26,970 bases of DNA, taken from positions 1 to 26,970 of the forward strand of contig CAJUFW010000027.1 of assembly GCA_910585655.1 (NCBI GenBank). Direction: 5' to 3'. This DNA comes from an uncultured Lachnospiraceae bacterium (GTDB lineage Bacteria > Bacillota_A > Clostridia > Lachnospirales > Lachnospiraceae). Below are positions 1 to 7,583 of this stretch, in pieces (the stretch's first letter is position 1; every line of letters starts with the position of its first letter). Under the pieces are notes generated by a model that was not told the DNA's origin, did no database searches, and was given only the letters and a program-made list of their open reading frames with translations. A program made the position numbers and the translations under genes.

Positions 1-333
1 AAGTTGGCGTTACAATATGTAAGATGGAAATTATTACATTTTATAGGAGCAGAGTTTTTTGTAAAGAGAATAAGTGAAGGAAAGTTTTTTGGAAAACAAG
101 GGAAAGATTATGTAGGTTGTGTTGTTTATCCTATCGATCCGGAAAAGGATAAATATTCCATTGAAGCTTTTAAAAAATCGATTGAAGTAAAGTTTGAAGA
201 TGAAACATTTCCAATTCCTTCTGGGTTTGATGAAATGCTTACTAATTTTTATGGAGATTATATGACTCCTCCTCCGGAGAAAGATCGAAATGGACATAAG
301 ATAAGAGCTTATTATATTTCGGATAGAACGTGA
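1..333 (+). CDS. LicD family protein, C-terminal part (5' end outside window)
   Basis: The frame is open from the first base of the window and ends at TGA 331-333, so only the last ~110 residues are present. A TTG at position 4 is an internal codon, not a supported start. The C-terminal sequence has the shape seen at the end of LicD proteins: a tyrosine-rich stretch, then NFYGDYMTPPPEKDRNGHK, close to the usual 'YGDYM..PP...R..H' ending. LicD-family enzymes are nucleotidyltransferase-fold proteins that transfer phosphocholine or related phospho-groups onto surface glycans. The catalytic N-terminal half is outside the window, so activity cannot be judged. It lies 43 nt upstream of a glycosyltransferase in the same direction, which fits a decoration enzyme in a surface-polysaccharide operon. 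Base use is AT-rich like its neighbours. Confidence 0.75.
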   Translation, partial: KLALQYVRWKLLHFIGAEFFVKRISEGKFFGKQGKDYVGCVVYPIDPEKDKYSIEAFKKSIEVKFEDETFPIPSGFDEMLTNFYGDYMTPPPEKDRNGHKIRAYYISDRT

Positions 334-376
334 TAATTAAGGTTGAAAATAAAGATAAAGAGAGCAGGAAGTAAAG

Positions 377-1342
377 TTGAAAAAGGTAGTAGAATGTTTA
401 GTAAGTATTATTGTACCTGTATATAACGTAAAAACTTATTTGGATGCTTGTATCGAATCCATTGTAAGACAAAGCTATGTAGAGATAGAAATTGTATTAG
501 TAGACGATGGTTCTACAGATGGCAGTGGAGAGTTATGTGATGCCTGGGGTAGAAGAGATAGTCGAATTAAAGTAATACATAAAAGAAATGGCGGTCTTTC
601 GGAAGCCAGAAATAAGGGATTGGATATAGCGCAAGGAACTTGGATTTTATTTGTAGATAGTGATGATTATATTCAGGTTGATTTAGTGAAAAAATGTTAT
701 GAGGCAATTCAAATATATAAAGCGGATTTAGTGTTTTTTGATTATGAAAAGGTAGAAGAAAGCTGTGACAGGGAGATTCCAAGCAAAGAAAATAATTTAA
801 TAGAAAGATATTCCGGAAAGGAAATGTTAAAAGAATTTATCAAAAATGAAAAAGGGTCTGTTATATCTTGTAATAAGATGTATCATCGGAAAATATGGGA
901 TACATTACGTTTTCCTGTAGGCAGAATTCATGAGGATGAATATGTAATCGTAGATATATGGAAACAAGTAGATAAGGCAATTTATAGGAAAGAGGTATTA
1001 TATTATTATAGGCAACGCGAAGGAAGTATTTTACATTCAAAAACTTTAAAAAGCAGATATGATGCAGTGGATGCTTTTTGGTTACGATGTGAAAAATTAA
1101 AAGAAGATCCGGAGTTATATTATCAAGCGCTTGGAAAATATTTTAATGCAGCTATCGATCTTTGTAGTTTTGAAAGAAAGAAGCAAAAACGAAAAAAAAT
1201 AATAGAACAAATTAAAATGAATTGGGATCCGCAGGTAAAGAATTATTTAAAAAAACGAAAAAAAATTCGTTTGAATATTTTTTATCTGTGTCCCACTATA
1301 TGTTTATTTATTATGAAATGGAAACAAAGTGGAAGAATCTAA
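377..1342 (+). CDS. Family 2 glycosyltransferase
   Basis: A 321-residue GT-A fold transferase, predicted to move a sugar from a nucleotide donor to a growing lipid-linked glycan at the cytoplasmic membrane face. The N terminus reads VSIIVPVYNV, followed by VDDGST (about 42-47), SEARNKG (75-81) and the metal-binding FVDSDD (92-97). IHEDE at about 190 fits the acidic catalytic-base region. The C-terminal ~100 residues are Lys/Arg-rich with a hydrophobic end (IFYLCPTICLFIM), perhaps a membrane-association element. The start is TTG at 377: AGGAAG lies 5 nt upstream, and the first beta strand begins at residue 8, leaving no room for a later start. It is 30 nt before the next glycosyltransferase. 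Donor and acceptor cannot be read from the sequence. Confidence 0.9.
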   Translation: MKKVVECLVSIIVPVYNVKTYLDACIESIVRQSYVEIEIVLVDDGSTDGSGELCDAWGRRDSRIKVIHKRNGGLSEARNKGLDIAQGTWILFVDSDDYIQVDLVKKCYEAIQIYKADLVFFDYEKVEESCDREIPSKENNLIERYSGKEMLKEFIKNEKGSVISCNKMYHRKIWDTLRFPVGRIHEDEYVIVDIWKQVDKAIYRKEVLYYYRQREGSILHSKTLKSRYDAVDAFWLRCEKLKEDPELYYQALGKYFNAAIDLCSFERKKQKRKKIIEQIKMNWDPQVKNYLKKRKKIRLNIFYLCPTICLFIMKWKQSGRI

Positions 1343-1372
1343 AGATAATGTGCCAAGATAAGAGGGAAAAGT

Positions 1373-2415
1373 ATGGATTATGATTACAATAACCTGGTTT
1401 CCGTTGTGATTCCGGCATTTAATGCGGAGAAAACAATCGGAAGATGTCTAGAATCTGTATTTTCACAGGATTATTTCAATATAGAAATTATTGTAATAAA
1501 TGATGGATCTTCAGATGCTACAGAATTAATCTGTAAAAAATATCTTTTGAAGGATAAACGAATGAAACTTTTTAGTCAGGCTAATTCTGGAGTTTCAGTT
1601 GCAAGAAATAAGGGAATGGAATTTGCGGGGGGGGGTATCTTGTATTTGTTGATTCAGATGATTGGATTGAGAAAGATTATATTGGTACTTTACTGCAGTA
1701 TAGAGAAGATAGTGTGTTAGTTCTAACAGGAAGAAAAAAAGAAGAGGCAACAGGAATTATATTGACAGAATGTTATAGTGACGAAGAAGTATCCGAAGTA
1801 AAAGAACAATGGTTTTGGAAATTATATCGTAAAAATTTTGCGAACTCTCCGTGTGGAAAATTATATGATATGAAAGTAATAAAAAGATATCAGTTGAGAT
1901 TTCCGGATGAATTAGACTTAGGAGAAGATTTGATTTTTAATTTATCTTATTATGTTCATATGAATAAATGTGTGATTATTAATCATCCGTTATATGCCTA
2001 TTCTTATAGTGGAACAAGTTTAAGTCATAAAATTCGAGAAAATAAAAAAGAAATTAAATTTTATTTATATCAACAAATAAAGAATTATTGTGAAAAATAT
2101 GGTGAGATGAAGGAAGAAGATTTTTTAGCTTATTATTTTATGTATTATAATACTTTTCTTTTTGATGCAGAACAGGAACGAAAAAATAAAAGTTTTTCAC
2201 GGAATGTAAGAAATAAAAAATATAGAGAGATTATAGAAAGCCGTGAAATGAGGAATATCATTACTGATATAAAAGAATACAAAAAGAATCTTTCATTTTT
2301 GAAAAAGACAGATATTTTTATGATTGAAAATAGATTATTTCTACTTTATAGAATTTCTCATTGGAGTTCGATAAAAGGAAAGAAATTCTATAACTTTTTA
2401 TTCTCAAGAAGATAA
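1373..2415 (+). pseudogene. Family 2 glycosyltransferase, frame broken at a G9 tract (probable phase-OFF allele)
   Basis: ATG 1373, with AGAGGG 6 nt upstream, opens a typical GT2 start: SVVIPAFNAEKT, then INDGSSD (about 42-48) and VARNKGMEFAGG. Directly after the nine G residues at 1627-1635 the frame leaves the family pattern and stops at 1718-1720. From TAT at 1636 a different frame continues perfectly with YLVFVDSDDWIEKDY, the expected metal-binding segment, and stays open to TAA 2413-2415. One extra G (G10) joins the halves into 347 residues. It also restores the same spacing between NKG and FVDSDD (13 residues) as in the upstream paralogue. The downstream half has good GT2 features, such as CGKLYD and LGEDLIFN, with no further damage. 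This is what a switchable gene would look like. A sequencing error in the homopolymer or a simple inactivating mutation are the alternatives. Confidence 0.85.
1627..1635 (+). repeat. G9 homopolymer, candidate slipped-strand contingency tract
   Basis: Nine consecutive G residues inside a glycosyltransferase coding region, flanked by GAATTTGC and TATCTTG. Restoring the conserved frame needs 10 (or 7) Gs. Long G runs are exceptional in this AT-rich region, where most other G runs are at most 6 nt. Confidence 0.8.
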
Positions 2416-2444
2416 CCATTAAAAAAGATAAAGGAGTTTTAAAT

Positions 2445-3488
2445 ATGATGGAAAAAATATTATCTGTTTCTGTAGCTGCTTATAATATGGAATCTTATCT
2501 TCCTTATTGTTTAGATAGCTTTTTGGAAGAGTCTGTACTTCGCAGATGTGAGGTGATTATAGTAGATGATGGTTCAAAGGATAAAACCGCAGAAATAGCA
2601 CAATCTTATGTAAATCAATATCCCGAAACATATCATTTGATTTCAAAGCAGAATGGGGGACTTGGGTCAGCGTTTAATGTTGCCTTGAGAGAGTCATGCG
2701 GAACGTATTTTAAATGGCTGGATGCAGATGATATGTTTGATATTGATGGGTTAAAGTCCTTGTTGGATATTTTGGAGAGTACAGAGGCAGATATAGTACT
2801 TACTCCCTATATTCGTTTTGAAGATAAAACAGGGTTCTTATATAAAACAGAAGATACGTATAAAAATATAGAAAAAAATGTTGTGATGAAGATTCAAGAT
2901 AGTATTTCAGACTGGAAAATTTGTGGGATGCACTCTATGACATGTCGAAAAGAAAAAATTAAGCAAATAGAGCTGTTAGAGCATTGTTTCTATGTAGATA
3001 TGACATACGCAATTAAAGCAATTTGTTTGTCGGATACCATTTTATTTTTAGAAAAACCAGTGTATCTATACCGATTGGCAAGAGAAGGACAAAGTGTGGA
3101 AACAGAAGGATTTAAAAAACATTATTTAGAGCATTGGCAGGTTGTAACGTCACTATTGGAATATTATAGAACAAGTGAGCAGGCAAAAAAGATACAAAAA
3201 GTTACTTGGACTTCTTTGGCTCATTCACAATCAAGAATCTTTTATAAGCTTCCACCATCTAAAAAATATTTTAAAGAATATTTAAAATGGATTCATTATA
3301 TAAAAAAGTATTATCCTGAATTATCTTATGTAATGGAAGGAAAAAAGGGATATTTACTACAGAAAGAAAATTATATTTTTTATTATATTGTAGTGAAATA
3401 TATGCAACATTATTATCGTCATAACGATTTGATAGAGTATACTGGAGAAACAATACAAGAACTTATTGGAAGAAGAATTAATCGATGA
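2445..3488 (+). CDS. Family 2 glycosyltransferase
   Basis: A 347-residue GT-A fold glycosyltransferase. The N terminus reads LSVSVAAYNMESYLPYCLDS, with the nucleotide-binding VDDGSKD at about 40-46, NGGLGSAFN near 70-78 and the metal-binding WLDADD at 91-96. The C-terminal half is rich in aromatic and basic residues and ends without a clear transmembrane helix. AAGGAG at 2431-2436 is 8 nt before the first of two adjacent ATG codons (2445 and 2448); either could be used. The stop overlaps the next start (ATGA at 3485-3488), implying translational coupling to the GT90 gene. Like its neighbours it is strongly AT-rich. It is related to, but clearly different from, the two GT2 proteins upstream, so each may make a different linkage. 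Sugar specificity is unknown. Confidence 0.9.
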   Translation: MMEKILSVSVAAYNMESYLPYCLDSFLEESVLRRCEVIIVDDGSKDKTAEIAQSYVNQYPETYHLISKQNGGLGSAFNVALRESCGTYFKWLDADDMFDIDGLKSLLDILESTEADIVLTPYIRFEDKTGFLYKTEDTYKNIEKNVVMKIQDSISDWKICGMHSMTCRKEKIKQIELLEHCFYVDMTYAIKAICLSDTILFLEKPVYLYRLAREGQSVETEGFKKHYLEHWQVVTSLLEYYRTSEQAKKIQKVTWTSLAHSQSRIFYKLPPSKKYFKEYLKWIHYIKKYYPELSYVMEGKKGYLLQKENYIFYYIVVKYMQHYYRHNDLIEYTGETIQELIGRRINR

Positions 3489-4354
3489 GAATATTAAAAA
3501 AATATGGAATGTATCATCGCAGTGATTTAAAGCTAGTATTTTCGCATAATAAAATGACATGGAAAATAACAGGAAAAGACACATTTGAAGAACGTGCAGA
3601 AAAGACAACGCAATTATTGTTTGCTGCGATAGAAAAAGTAAAAAAACACTTACATAAAAATATGATCGTAAAAGTGAACTGCCAGGATTATGTGGACAGA
3701 AATATAAAAATTTTGGCATATTCAAAGCGTTCTGATCAGACAAATGTAATCGCGATACCGGATTTTTCTTTTATAAACTGGAACCAGTGTGGAATTGATG
3801 ATTACGACAAAACGTGTCAGGAAATCGTAAAGGCTTCTAAAATACCTCCTGTGTATCCTACCTTATTTTGGATTGGAAATGCAGAAACACATCCTACCAG
3901 AAAGCTTCTGTGTGACATGTCAGAGCAGGATAGCAGAATAGAAGCCTATGGAATGAGCTGGATTAGAAAGAGTGGGGGGAGGCAGACAGGAACTCGGTAT
4001 GTTTCCCTAATCGATCATACAAAATATCAATATTTGATAGACATTCAAGGAAGAGGTTGGAGTGGCAGGACAAAATTCCTCTTTTTTTCAGGACGTCCTT
4101 TATTTTTGGTAGACAGAGCATGGAAAGAATATTGGTACAAGGATATTCAACCTTATGTGCATTATATTCCGGTAAAGGAAGATTTATCAGATTTGTGTCA
4201 GCAATTAGATTGGGCAGAAACTCATCCAAAAGAGTGTGAGGAAATTGCTCAAAATGCTCAGAATTTTGCAGTAGAACATTTGACAAGAGAAAGTGCAATA
4301 AATTATTTGGCAAACATATTGTTACAGCTTGCGGGAAATTATAATACGAAGTAA
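3485..4354 (+). CDS. GT90 (CAP10-like) glycosyltransferase
   Basis: A 289-residue protein without signal peptide or membrane segments. It shows the CAP10/GT90 layout: PTLFWIGNAETHPTRKLL at 125-142 matches the 'F.G....R..L' donor-site element. LIDIQGRGWSGRTKFLFFSG at 184-203 matches the highly recognisable 'D..G.g.s.R.k.ll.sg' core. YIPVKEDLSDL at 227-237 matches the C-terminal 'yipvk.dlsDL' element. Family members include fungal capsule-associated transferases and the eukaryotic protein O-glucosyl/xylosyltransferases; bacterial members sit in polysaccharide loci. It overlaps the upstream GT2 by 4 nt. A G6 run lies at 3974-3979 within SGGRQ. It probably adds a glucose or xylose type residue to the surface glycan, but donor and acceptor are inference. 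Confidence 0.8.
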   Translation: MRILKKYGMYHRSDLKLVFSHNKMTWKITGKDTFEERAEKTTQLLFAAIEKVKKHLHKNMIVKVNCQDYVDRNIKILAYSKRSDQTNVIAIPDFSFINWNQCGIDDYDKTCQEIVKASKIPPVYPTLFWIGNAETHPTRKLLCDMSEQDSRIEAYGMSWIRKSGGRQTGTRYVSLIDHTKYQYLIDIQGRGWSGRTKFLFFSGRPLFLVDRAWKEYWYKDIQPYVHYIPVKEDLSDLCQQLDWAETHPKECEEIAQNAQNFAVEHLTRESAINYLANILLQLAGNYNTK

Positions 4355-4388
4355 GTGATCAAACTAATTTATAAAGAAGGAGTTAAAA

Positions 4389-5384
4389 ATGAAATCATCG
4401 AAGGAGGGCTCTTCTGTTTTAATTGTGGGAGGGGCTGGCTACATAGGAAGCCATATCAATAAGCTGCTGCATCAGAAGGGTTATTCTACGGTAGTGTTGG
4501 ATAATCTGGTATATGGGCATCAGGAAGCGGTCAAATGGGGAGTTTTAGAAATCGGAGATTTATCGGATGTGGACAGGCTGAATGAGCTATTTCAGAAATA
4601 CAGGTTTCAAGCCGTGTTTCATTTTGCTGCATACGCCTATGTAGGAGAATCTGTGAAACATCCTGCCAAATACTATCATAATAATGTGGCGAATACGCTG
4701 CATTTATTGGATACTATGGTACGGTATAAAGTGAGAAATATTATTTTTTCTTCCAGTTGTGCAACCTATGGGGTACCTAAGGATATGCCGATTACGGAGG
4801 CAATGGAACAAAAGCCAATCAATCCGTATGGAGCGTCCAAACTTATGGTAGAACGGATATTAAAAGATTATCATAACGCATATGGAATATCATATTTGTG
4901 TTTGCGTTATTTTAATGCGGCAGGGGCAGATCCGGAGGGGGAGATAGGAGAGAGCCATACTCCGGAAACGCATTTGATTCCATTAGTTTTGGCAGCGGCA
5001 GCAGGAGAACAAGAGTCTGTTTCGGTATTTGGGACAGAGTATCCTACAAGAGATGGAAGTTGCGTACGAGATTATATCCATGTTTCCGATTTGGCAGATG
5101 CACATTTGCGAGCGATGGAGTACATACTGCAGGGGGGAGAAAGTACCTGTTTGAATTTAGGAAATGGGAATGGAAATTCGGTGTTGGAGGTTGTTGCCGC
5201 CGCAGAGCGGGTGACAGGAAAGAAAATTCCGGTAATATTACAGGAAAAAAGAGCAGGAGATCCACCGATTCTAATAGGAAGTATGGAATTGGCAAAAAAG
5301 CTATTAGGATGGGAGCCTCACTACAGCAAAATAGAAAAGATCATAGAAGATGCGTGGAACTGGTATCAAAACAAACAATACTAA
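4389..5384 (+). CDS. galE: UDP-glucose 4-epimerase
   Basis: A 331-residue extended short-chain dehydrogenase that interconverts UDP-glucose and UDP-galactose using tightly bound NAD in the cytoplasm. Visible signatures are the Rossmann motif GGAGYIG at 14-20 and VVLDNLVYGH at 35-44. SSSCATYG at 121-128 carries the catalytic Ser/Thr, and PYGASK at 146-151 carries Tyr147 and Lys151. LCLRYFNAAGADPEGEIGE in the middle and DGSCVRDYIHVSDLADAH at the substrate-binding end are characteristic of GalE. Length is normal for the family. AAGGAG is 6 nt before ATG 4389. Within this operon it would supply UDP-galactose for galactosyltransferases and for the downstream mutase Glf. A G6 run lies at 5132-5137. 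Confidence 0.95.
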   Translation: MKSSKEGSSVLIVGGAGYIGSHINKLLHQKGYSTVVLDNLVYGHQEAVKWGVLEIGDLSDVDRLNELFQKYRFQAVFHFAAYAYVGESVKHPAKYYHNNVANTLHLLDTMVRYKVRNIIFSSSCATYGVPKDMPITEAMEQKPINPYGASKLMVERILKDYHNAYGISYLCLRYFNAAGADPEGEIGESHTPETHLIPLVLAAAAGEQESVSVFGTEYPTRDGSCVRDYIHVSDLADAHLRAMEYILQGGESTCLNLGNGNGNSVLEVVAAAERVTGKKIPVILQEKRAGDPPILIGSMELAKKLLGWEPHYSKIEKIIEDAWNWYQNKQY

Positions 5385-5413
5385 GAGGATAGAAATAAAG
5401 GAGAAAAGAATGG

Positions 5414-6421
5414 ATGGATAAAAAAAAGATAATACCAATTGTATTAAGCTCAGATAATAATTATGTACCATATCTTTATGTCTGTTTAACCTCTTTGGTA
5501 AAGTATACGACAGAAGAATATTTTTATTCTATTTTTATCTTACATACGGAAATAGAGGAATATACAAAACAGATATTTATGAATGGATTGAATAAGGAAA
5601 ATATTAGGATAAAATTTATAGATGTAACAGAAAGGGTAGCATCTTATAATTTAAAAATAGAAAAATATTGGTCATTTGCTTCTTATTATCGCTTATTGAT
5701 ACCAGAGTTATTTTGGAATTATGAGAAAGTGATATATTTAGATGCAGATATTTTATTATGCCATAATATAGCAGAATTGTTGGAATCTGCGTTACAAGAA
5801 AAGGGCGTTTGTTTAGCGGCAGCGGAGGATATGTATCTTGCAACTTGTAAAGATAATCCGGAAATGATGCAATATCTGAAAGAGAAATTGGAACTGGATA
5901 TTGAAAAGATACCATTTTATTTTAACTCCGGAGTGCTGGTATACCATATTCCGAATATCCGACGCATCGTTTCGGTGAAAGGATTATTGAAAATGGCAGA
6001 ATCGTCCTATCAATATATTGATCAGGATATTTTAAATAAAGTGTTTGCAGGAAAAGTACAGTGGATAGATAGACGATGGAATTATTTTCCGGTTTGGAAT
6101 ATAAAGGGATTTCGTCCGGATATACAAAAAGAAATTTTAACTATTAGAAAAGAGTTGCCTTATATCATCCATTATGCTGGTGGAAAACCATGGAATAGTT
6201 CTGATCGTACTTTGTTTACAGAACTATGGTGGAGCGTAGCGAGAGAGACTCCTTATTATGAACAACTGCTAAGAGACTTTATGTCTCCGATTTTTCAAAA
6301 AAGAATAGAAGAAAAGTTTGAAGGAATTGTAAAAAGGTATAAACTTGAAAGACTCCGTAAGATATGTAGAAAATTTCCTCTGGGGGGGGGGTATACGAAA
6401 ACGTGCTATTGTAGTGTATGA
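5414..6421 (+). CDS. Family 8 glycosyltransferase with a G10 tract controlling its C terminus
   Basis: As read, a 335-residue GT8 enzyme of the LgtC/GspA type, a retaining transferase usually using UDP-glucose or UDP-galactose. It begins IPIVLSSDNNYVPYLYVCLTSL. The family's SFASYYRLLIPELF is at about 87-100 and the metal-binding VIYLDADILL at 106-115. FYFNSGVLVYH, DQDILNKVF and YIIHYAGGKPW follow; all GT8 core motifs are intact. The last residues after GGG come from a 10-G run (6382-6391) and end abruptly in YTKTCYCSV. Losing one G gives instead a basic, amphipathic tail of about 22 residues beginning IRKRAIVVYEW and ending at TGA 6462-6464, inside the glf start region. That tail looks like the native one. 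An ATG at 5410 is followed by an early stop, so 5414 is the start (AAAGGAG at 5397-5403). Confidence 0.9.
   Translation: MDKKKIIPIVLSSDNNYVPYLYVCLTSLVKYTTEEYFYSIFILHTEIEEYTKQIFMNGLNKENIRIKFIDVTERVASYNLKIEKYWSFASYYRLLIPELFWNYEKVIYLDADILLCHNIAELLESALQEKGVCLAAAEDMYLATCKDNPEMMQYLKEKLELDIEKIPFYFNSGVLVYHIPNIRRIVSVKGLLKMAESSYQYIDQDILNKVFAGKVQWIDRRWNYFPVWNIKGFRPDIQKEILTIRKELPYIIHYAGGKPWNSSDRTLFTELWWSVARETPYYEQLLRDFMSPIFQKRIEEKFEGIVKRYKLERLRKICRKFPLGGGYTKTCYCSV
6382..6391 (+). repeat. G10 homopolymer near the 3' end of the GT8 gene
   Basis: Ten consecutive G residues preceded by CCTCT and followed by TATACG. With 10 Gs the frame stops at 6419-6421. With 9 it continues to 6462-6464 and overlaps the glf start codon at 6457. 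The first G run, in the upstream GT2 gene, is likewise followed by TAT. Confidence 0.8.
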
Positions 6422-6456
6422 ATGGATGCGAAAAAAATTGGAGGCAAAGGAAAAAC

Positions 6457-7578
6457 ATGTATGATTATTTGATCGTAGGAGCCGGGCTATTTGGAGCTGT
6501 TTTTGCTAGAGAAATGACAGATAGAGGAAAGCGTTGCTTGGTGATAGAAAAAAGAGGACATATTGCCGGGAATATTTATTCAAAAGAAATAGAGGGAATT
6601 CAAGTGCATCAGTATGGACCTCATATTTTTCATACAGACAGCAAGCGTGTATGGCAATATATCAATCGCTTTTCTGAATTTAATCATTTTATCTATTCCC
6701 CAATCGCAAACTATAAAGGGGAACTTTATAATCTTCCTTTTAATATGAACACATTTGTAAAATTGTGGGGGATTACAACACCGGAAGAGGCACAGGAAAA
6801 AATCCAGGCAGAAAGGGAACGGATACGGATTACAGAGCCTAAAAATTTGGAGGAACAGGCAATTTCTTTCGTAGGAGTAGAAATTTATGAGAAGTTTATA
6901 AAAGGATATACCGAAAAACAATGGGGAAGATCGTGTAAAGAACTTCCGTCCTCTATTATTCAGAGACTTCCAGTCCGCTATACCTTTGATAATAATTATT
7001 TTAACCATCCCTATCAGGGAATTCCGATAGGCGGATATACCAAACTGATTGAAAAAATGTTAGAGGGAATTTCTGTAGAAGTGGAGACAGATTTTTTATC
7101 AAATAAGGAATATTATACCAGGCTGGCAAAATGGATTTTGTATACGGGGACAATCGATCATTATTTTCAGTACTGTTATGGAGAATTGGAGTATCGAAGT
7201 TTGCGGTTTGAGCAGGAAATTTTGGATATACCGAATTTTCAAGGAGTGGCAGGGATGAATTATACAGACAAGAATACTCCTTATACAAGAATTGTAGAAC
7301 ATAAGCATTTTGAATTTGGGAAAGGAAATGCAAAAAAAACAGTTATTACAAAGGAATATCCCAAACGTTGGGAAAAAGGAGATGAGCCATATTATCCTGT
7401 AAATGATAAGAAAAATCAAATGTTGTACCAGAATTATAGAGCGTTAGCAAAACAGGAGCCTAATATAATATTCGGAGGGCGTTTGGGGTTATATCAATAT
7501 CTGGATATGGATAAAGTGGTTATAAAAGCACTCGAATGTGTAGAAAATTTGGAGAAAAAAGAACAAGAGAGGGGATAA
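6457..7578 (+). CDS. glf: UDP-galactopyranose mutase
   Basis: A 373-residue flavoenzyme that converts UDP-galactopyranose to UDP-galactofuranose, the donor for galactofuranosyl transferases. The FAD Rossmann motif VGAGLFG is at 7-13, followed by VIEKRGHIAGNIY (29-41) and YGPHIFHT (53-60), all family hallmarks. YTEKQWGRSCKELP and IPIGGYTKLIEKML lie in the middle, and TRIVEHKHF and KEYP in the C-terminal half. I start it at ATG 6457 because the flavin motif must begin within a few residues of the N terminus, and GGAGGCAAAGGA lies just upstream. An in-frame ATG at 6418 would add 13 unrelated residues. The gene is 5 nt before the kinase fusion. Together with galE and that fusion it suggests the surface glycan contains galactofuranose. 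Confidence 0.95.
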   Translation: MYDYLIVGAGLFGAVFAREMTDRGKRCLVIEKRGHIAGNIYSKEIEGIQVHQYGPHIFHTDSKRVWQYINRFSEFNHFIYSPIANYKGELYNLPFNMNTFVKLWGITTPEEAQEKIQAERERIRITEPKNLEEQAISFVGVEIYEKFIKGYTEKQWGRSCKELPSSIIQRLPVRYTFDNNYFNHPYQGIPIGGYTKLIEKMLEGISVEVETDFLSNKEYYTRLAKWILYTGTIDHYFQYCYGELEYRSLRFEQEILDIPNFQGVAGMNYTDKNTPYTRIVEHKHFEFGKGNAKKTVITKEYPKRWEKGDEPYYPVNDKKNQMLYQNYRALAKQEPNIIFGGRLGLYQYLDMDKVVIKALECVENLEKKEQERG

Positions 7579-7583
7579 ATAAA

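Noticed and set aside
1253..1272. Hairpin AAACGAA/TTCGTTT with later T-rich sequence, resembling a terminator.
   Set aside because: It is only 7 bp, A/T-rich, and lies inside an intact glycosyltransferase coding region with the operon continuing.
1627..1635. Programmed ribosomal or transcriptional slippage on the G tract instead of DNA-level phase variation.
   Set aside because: Not excluded by sequence, but no slippage-stimulating structure is evident and a second tract in the operon makes a contingency mechanism more likely.
1714..2415. Independent gene starting at GTG 1714 downstream of the frameshift.
   Set aside because: It lacks an N-terminal GT2 fold, has no ribosome binding site, and its frame extends upstream to continue the interrupted GT2 motif exactly; it is the second half of the upstream gene.
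6418..6456. Longer Glf starting at ATG 6418.
   Set aside because: The FAD-binding motif of this family lies within about ten residues of the N terminus, and ATG 6457 has a good ribosome binding site.
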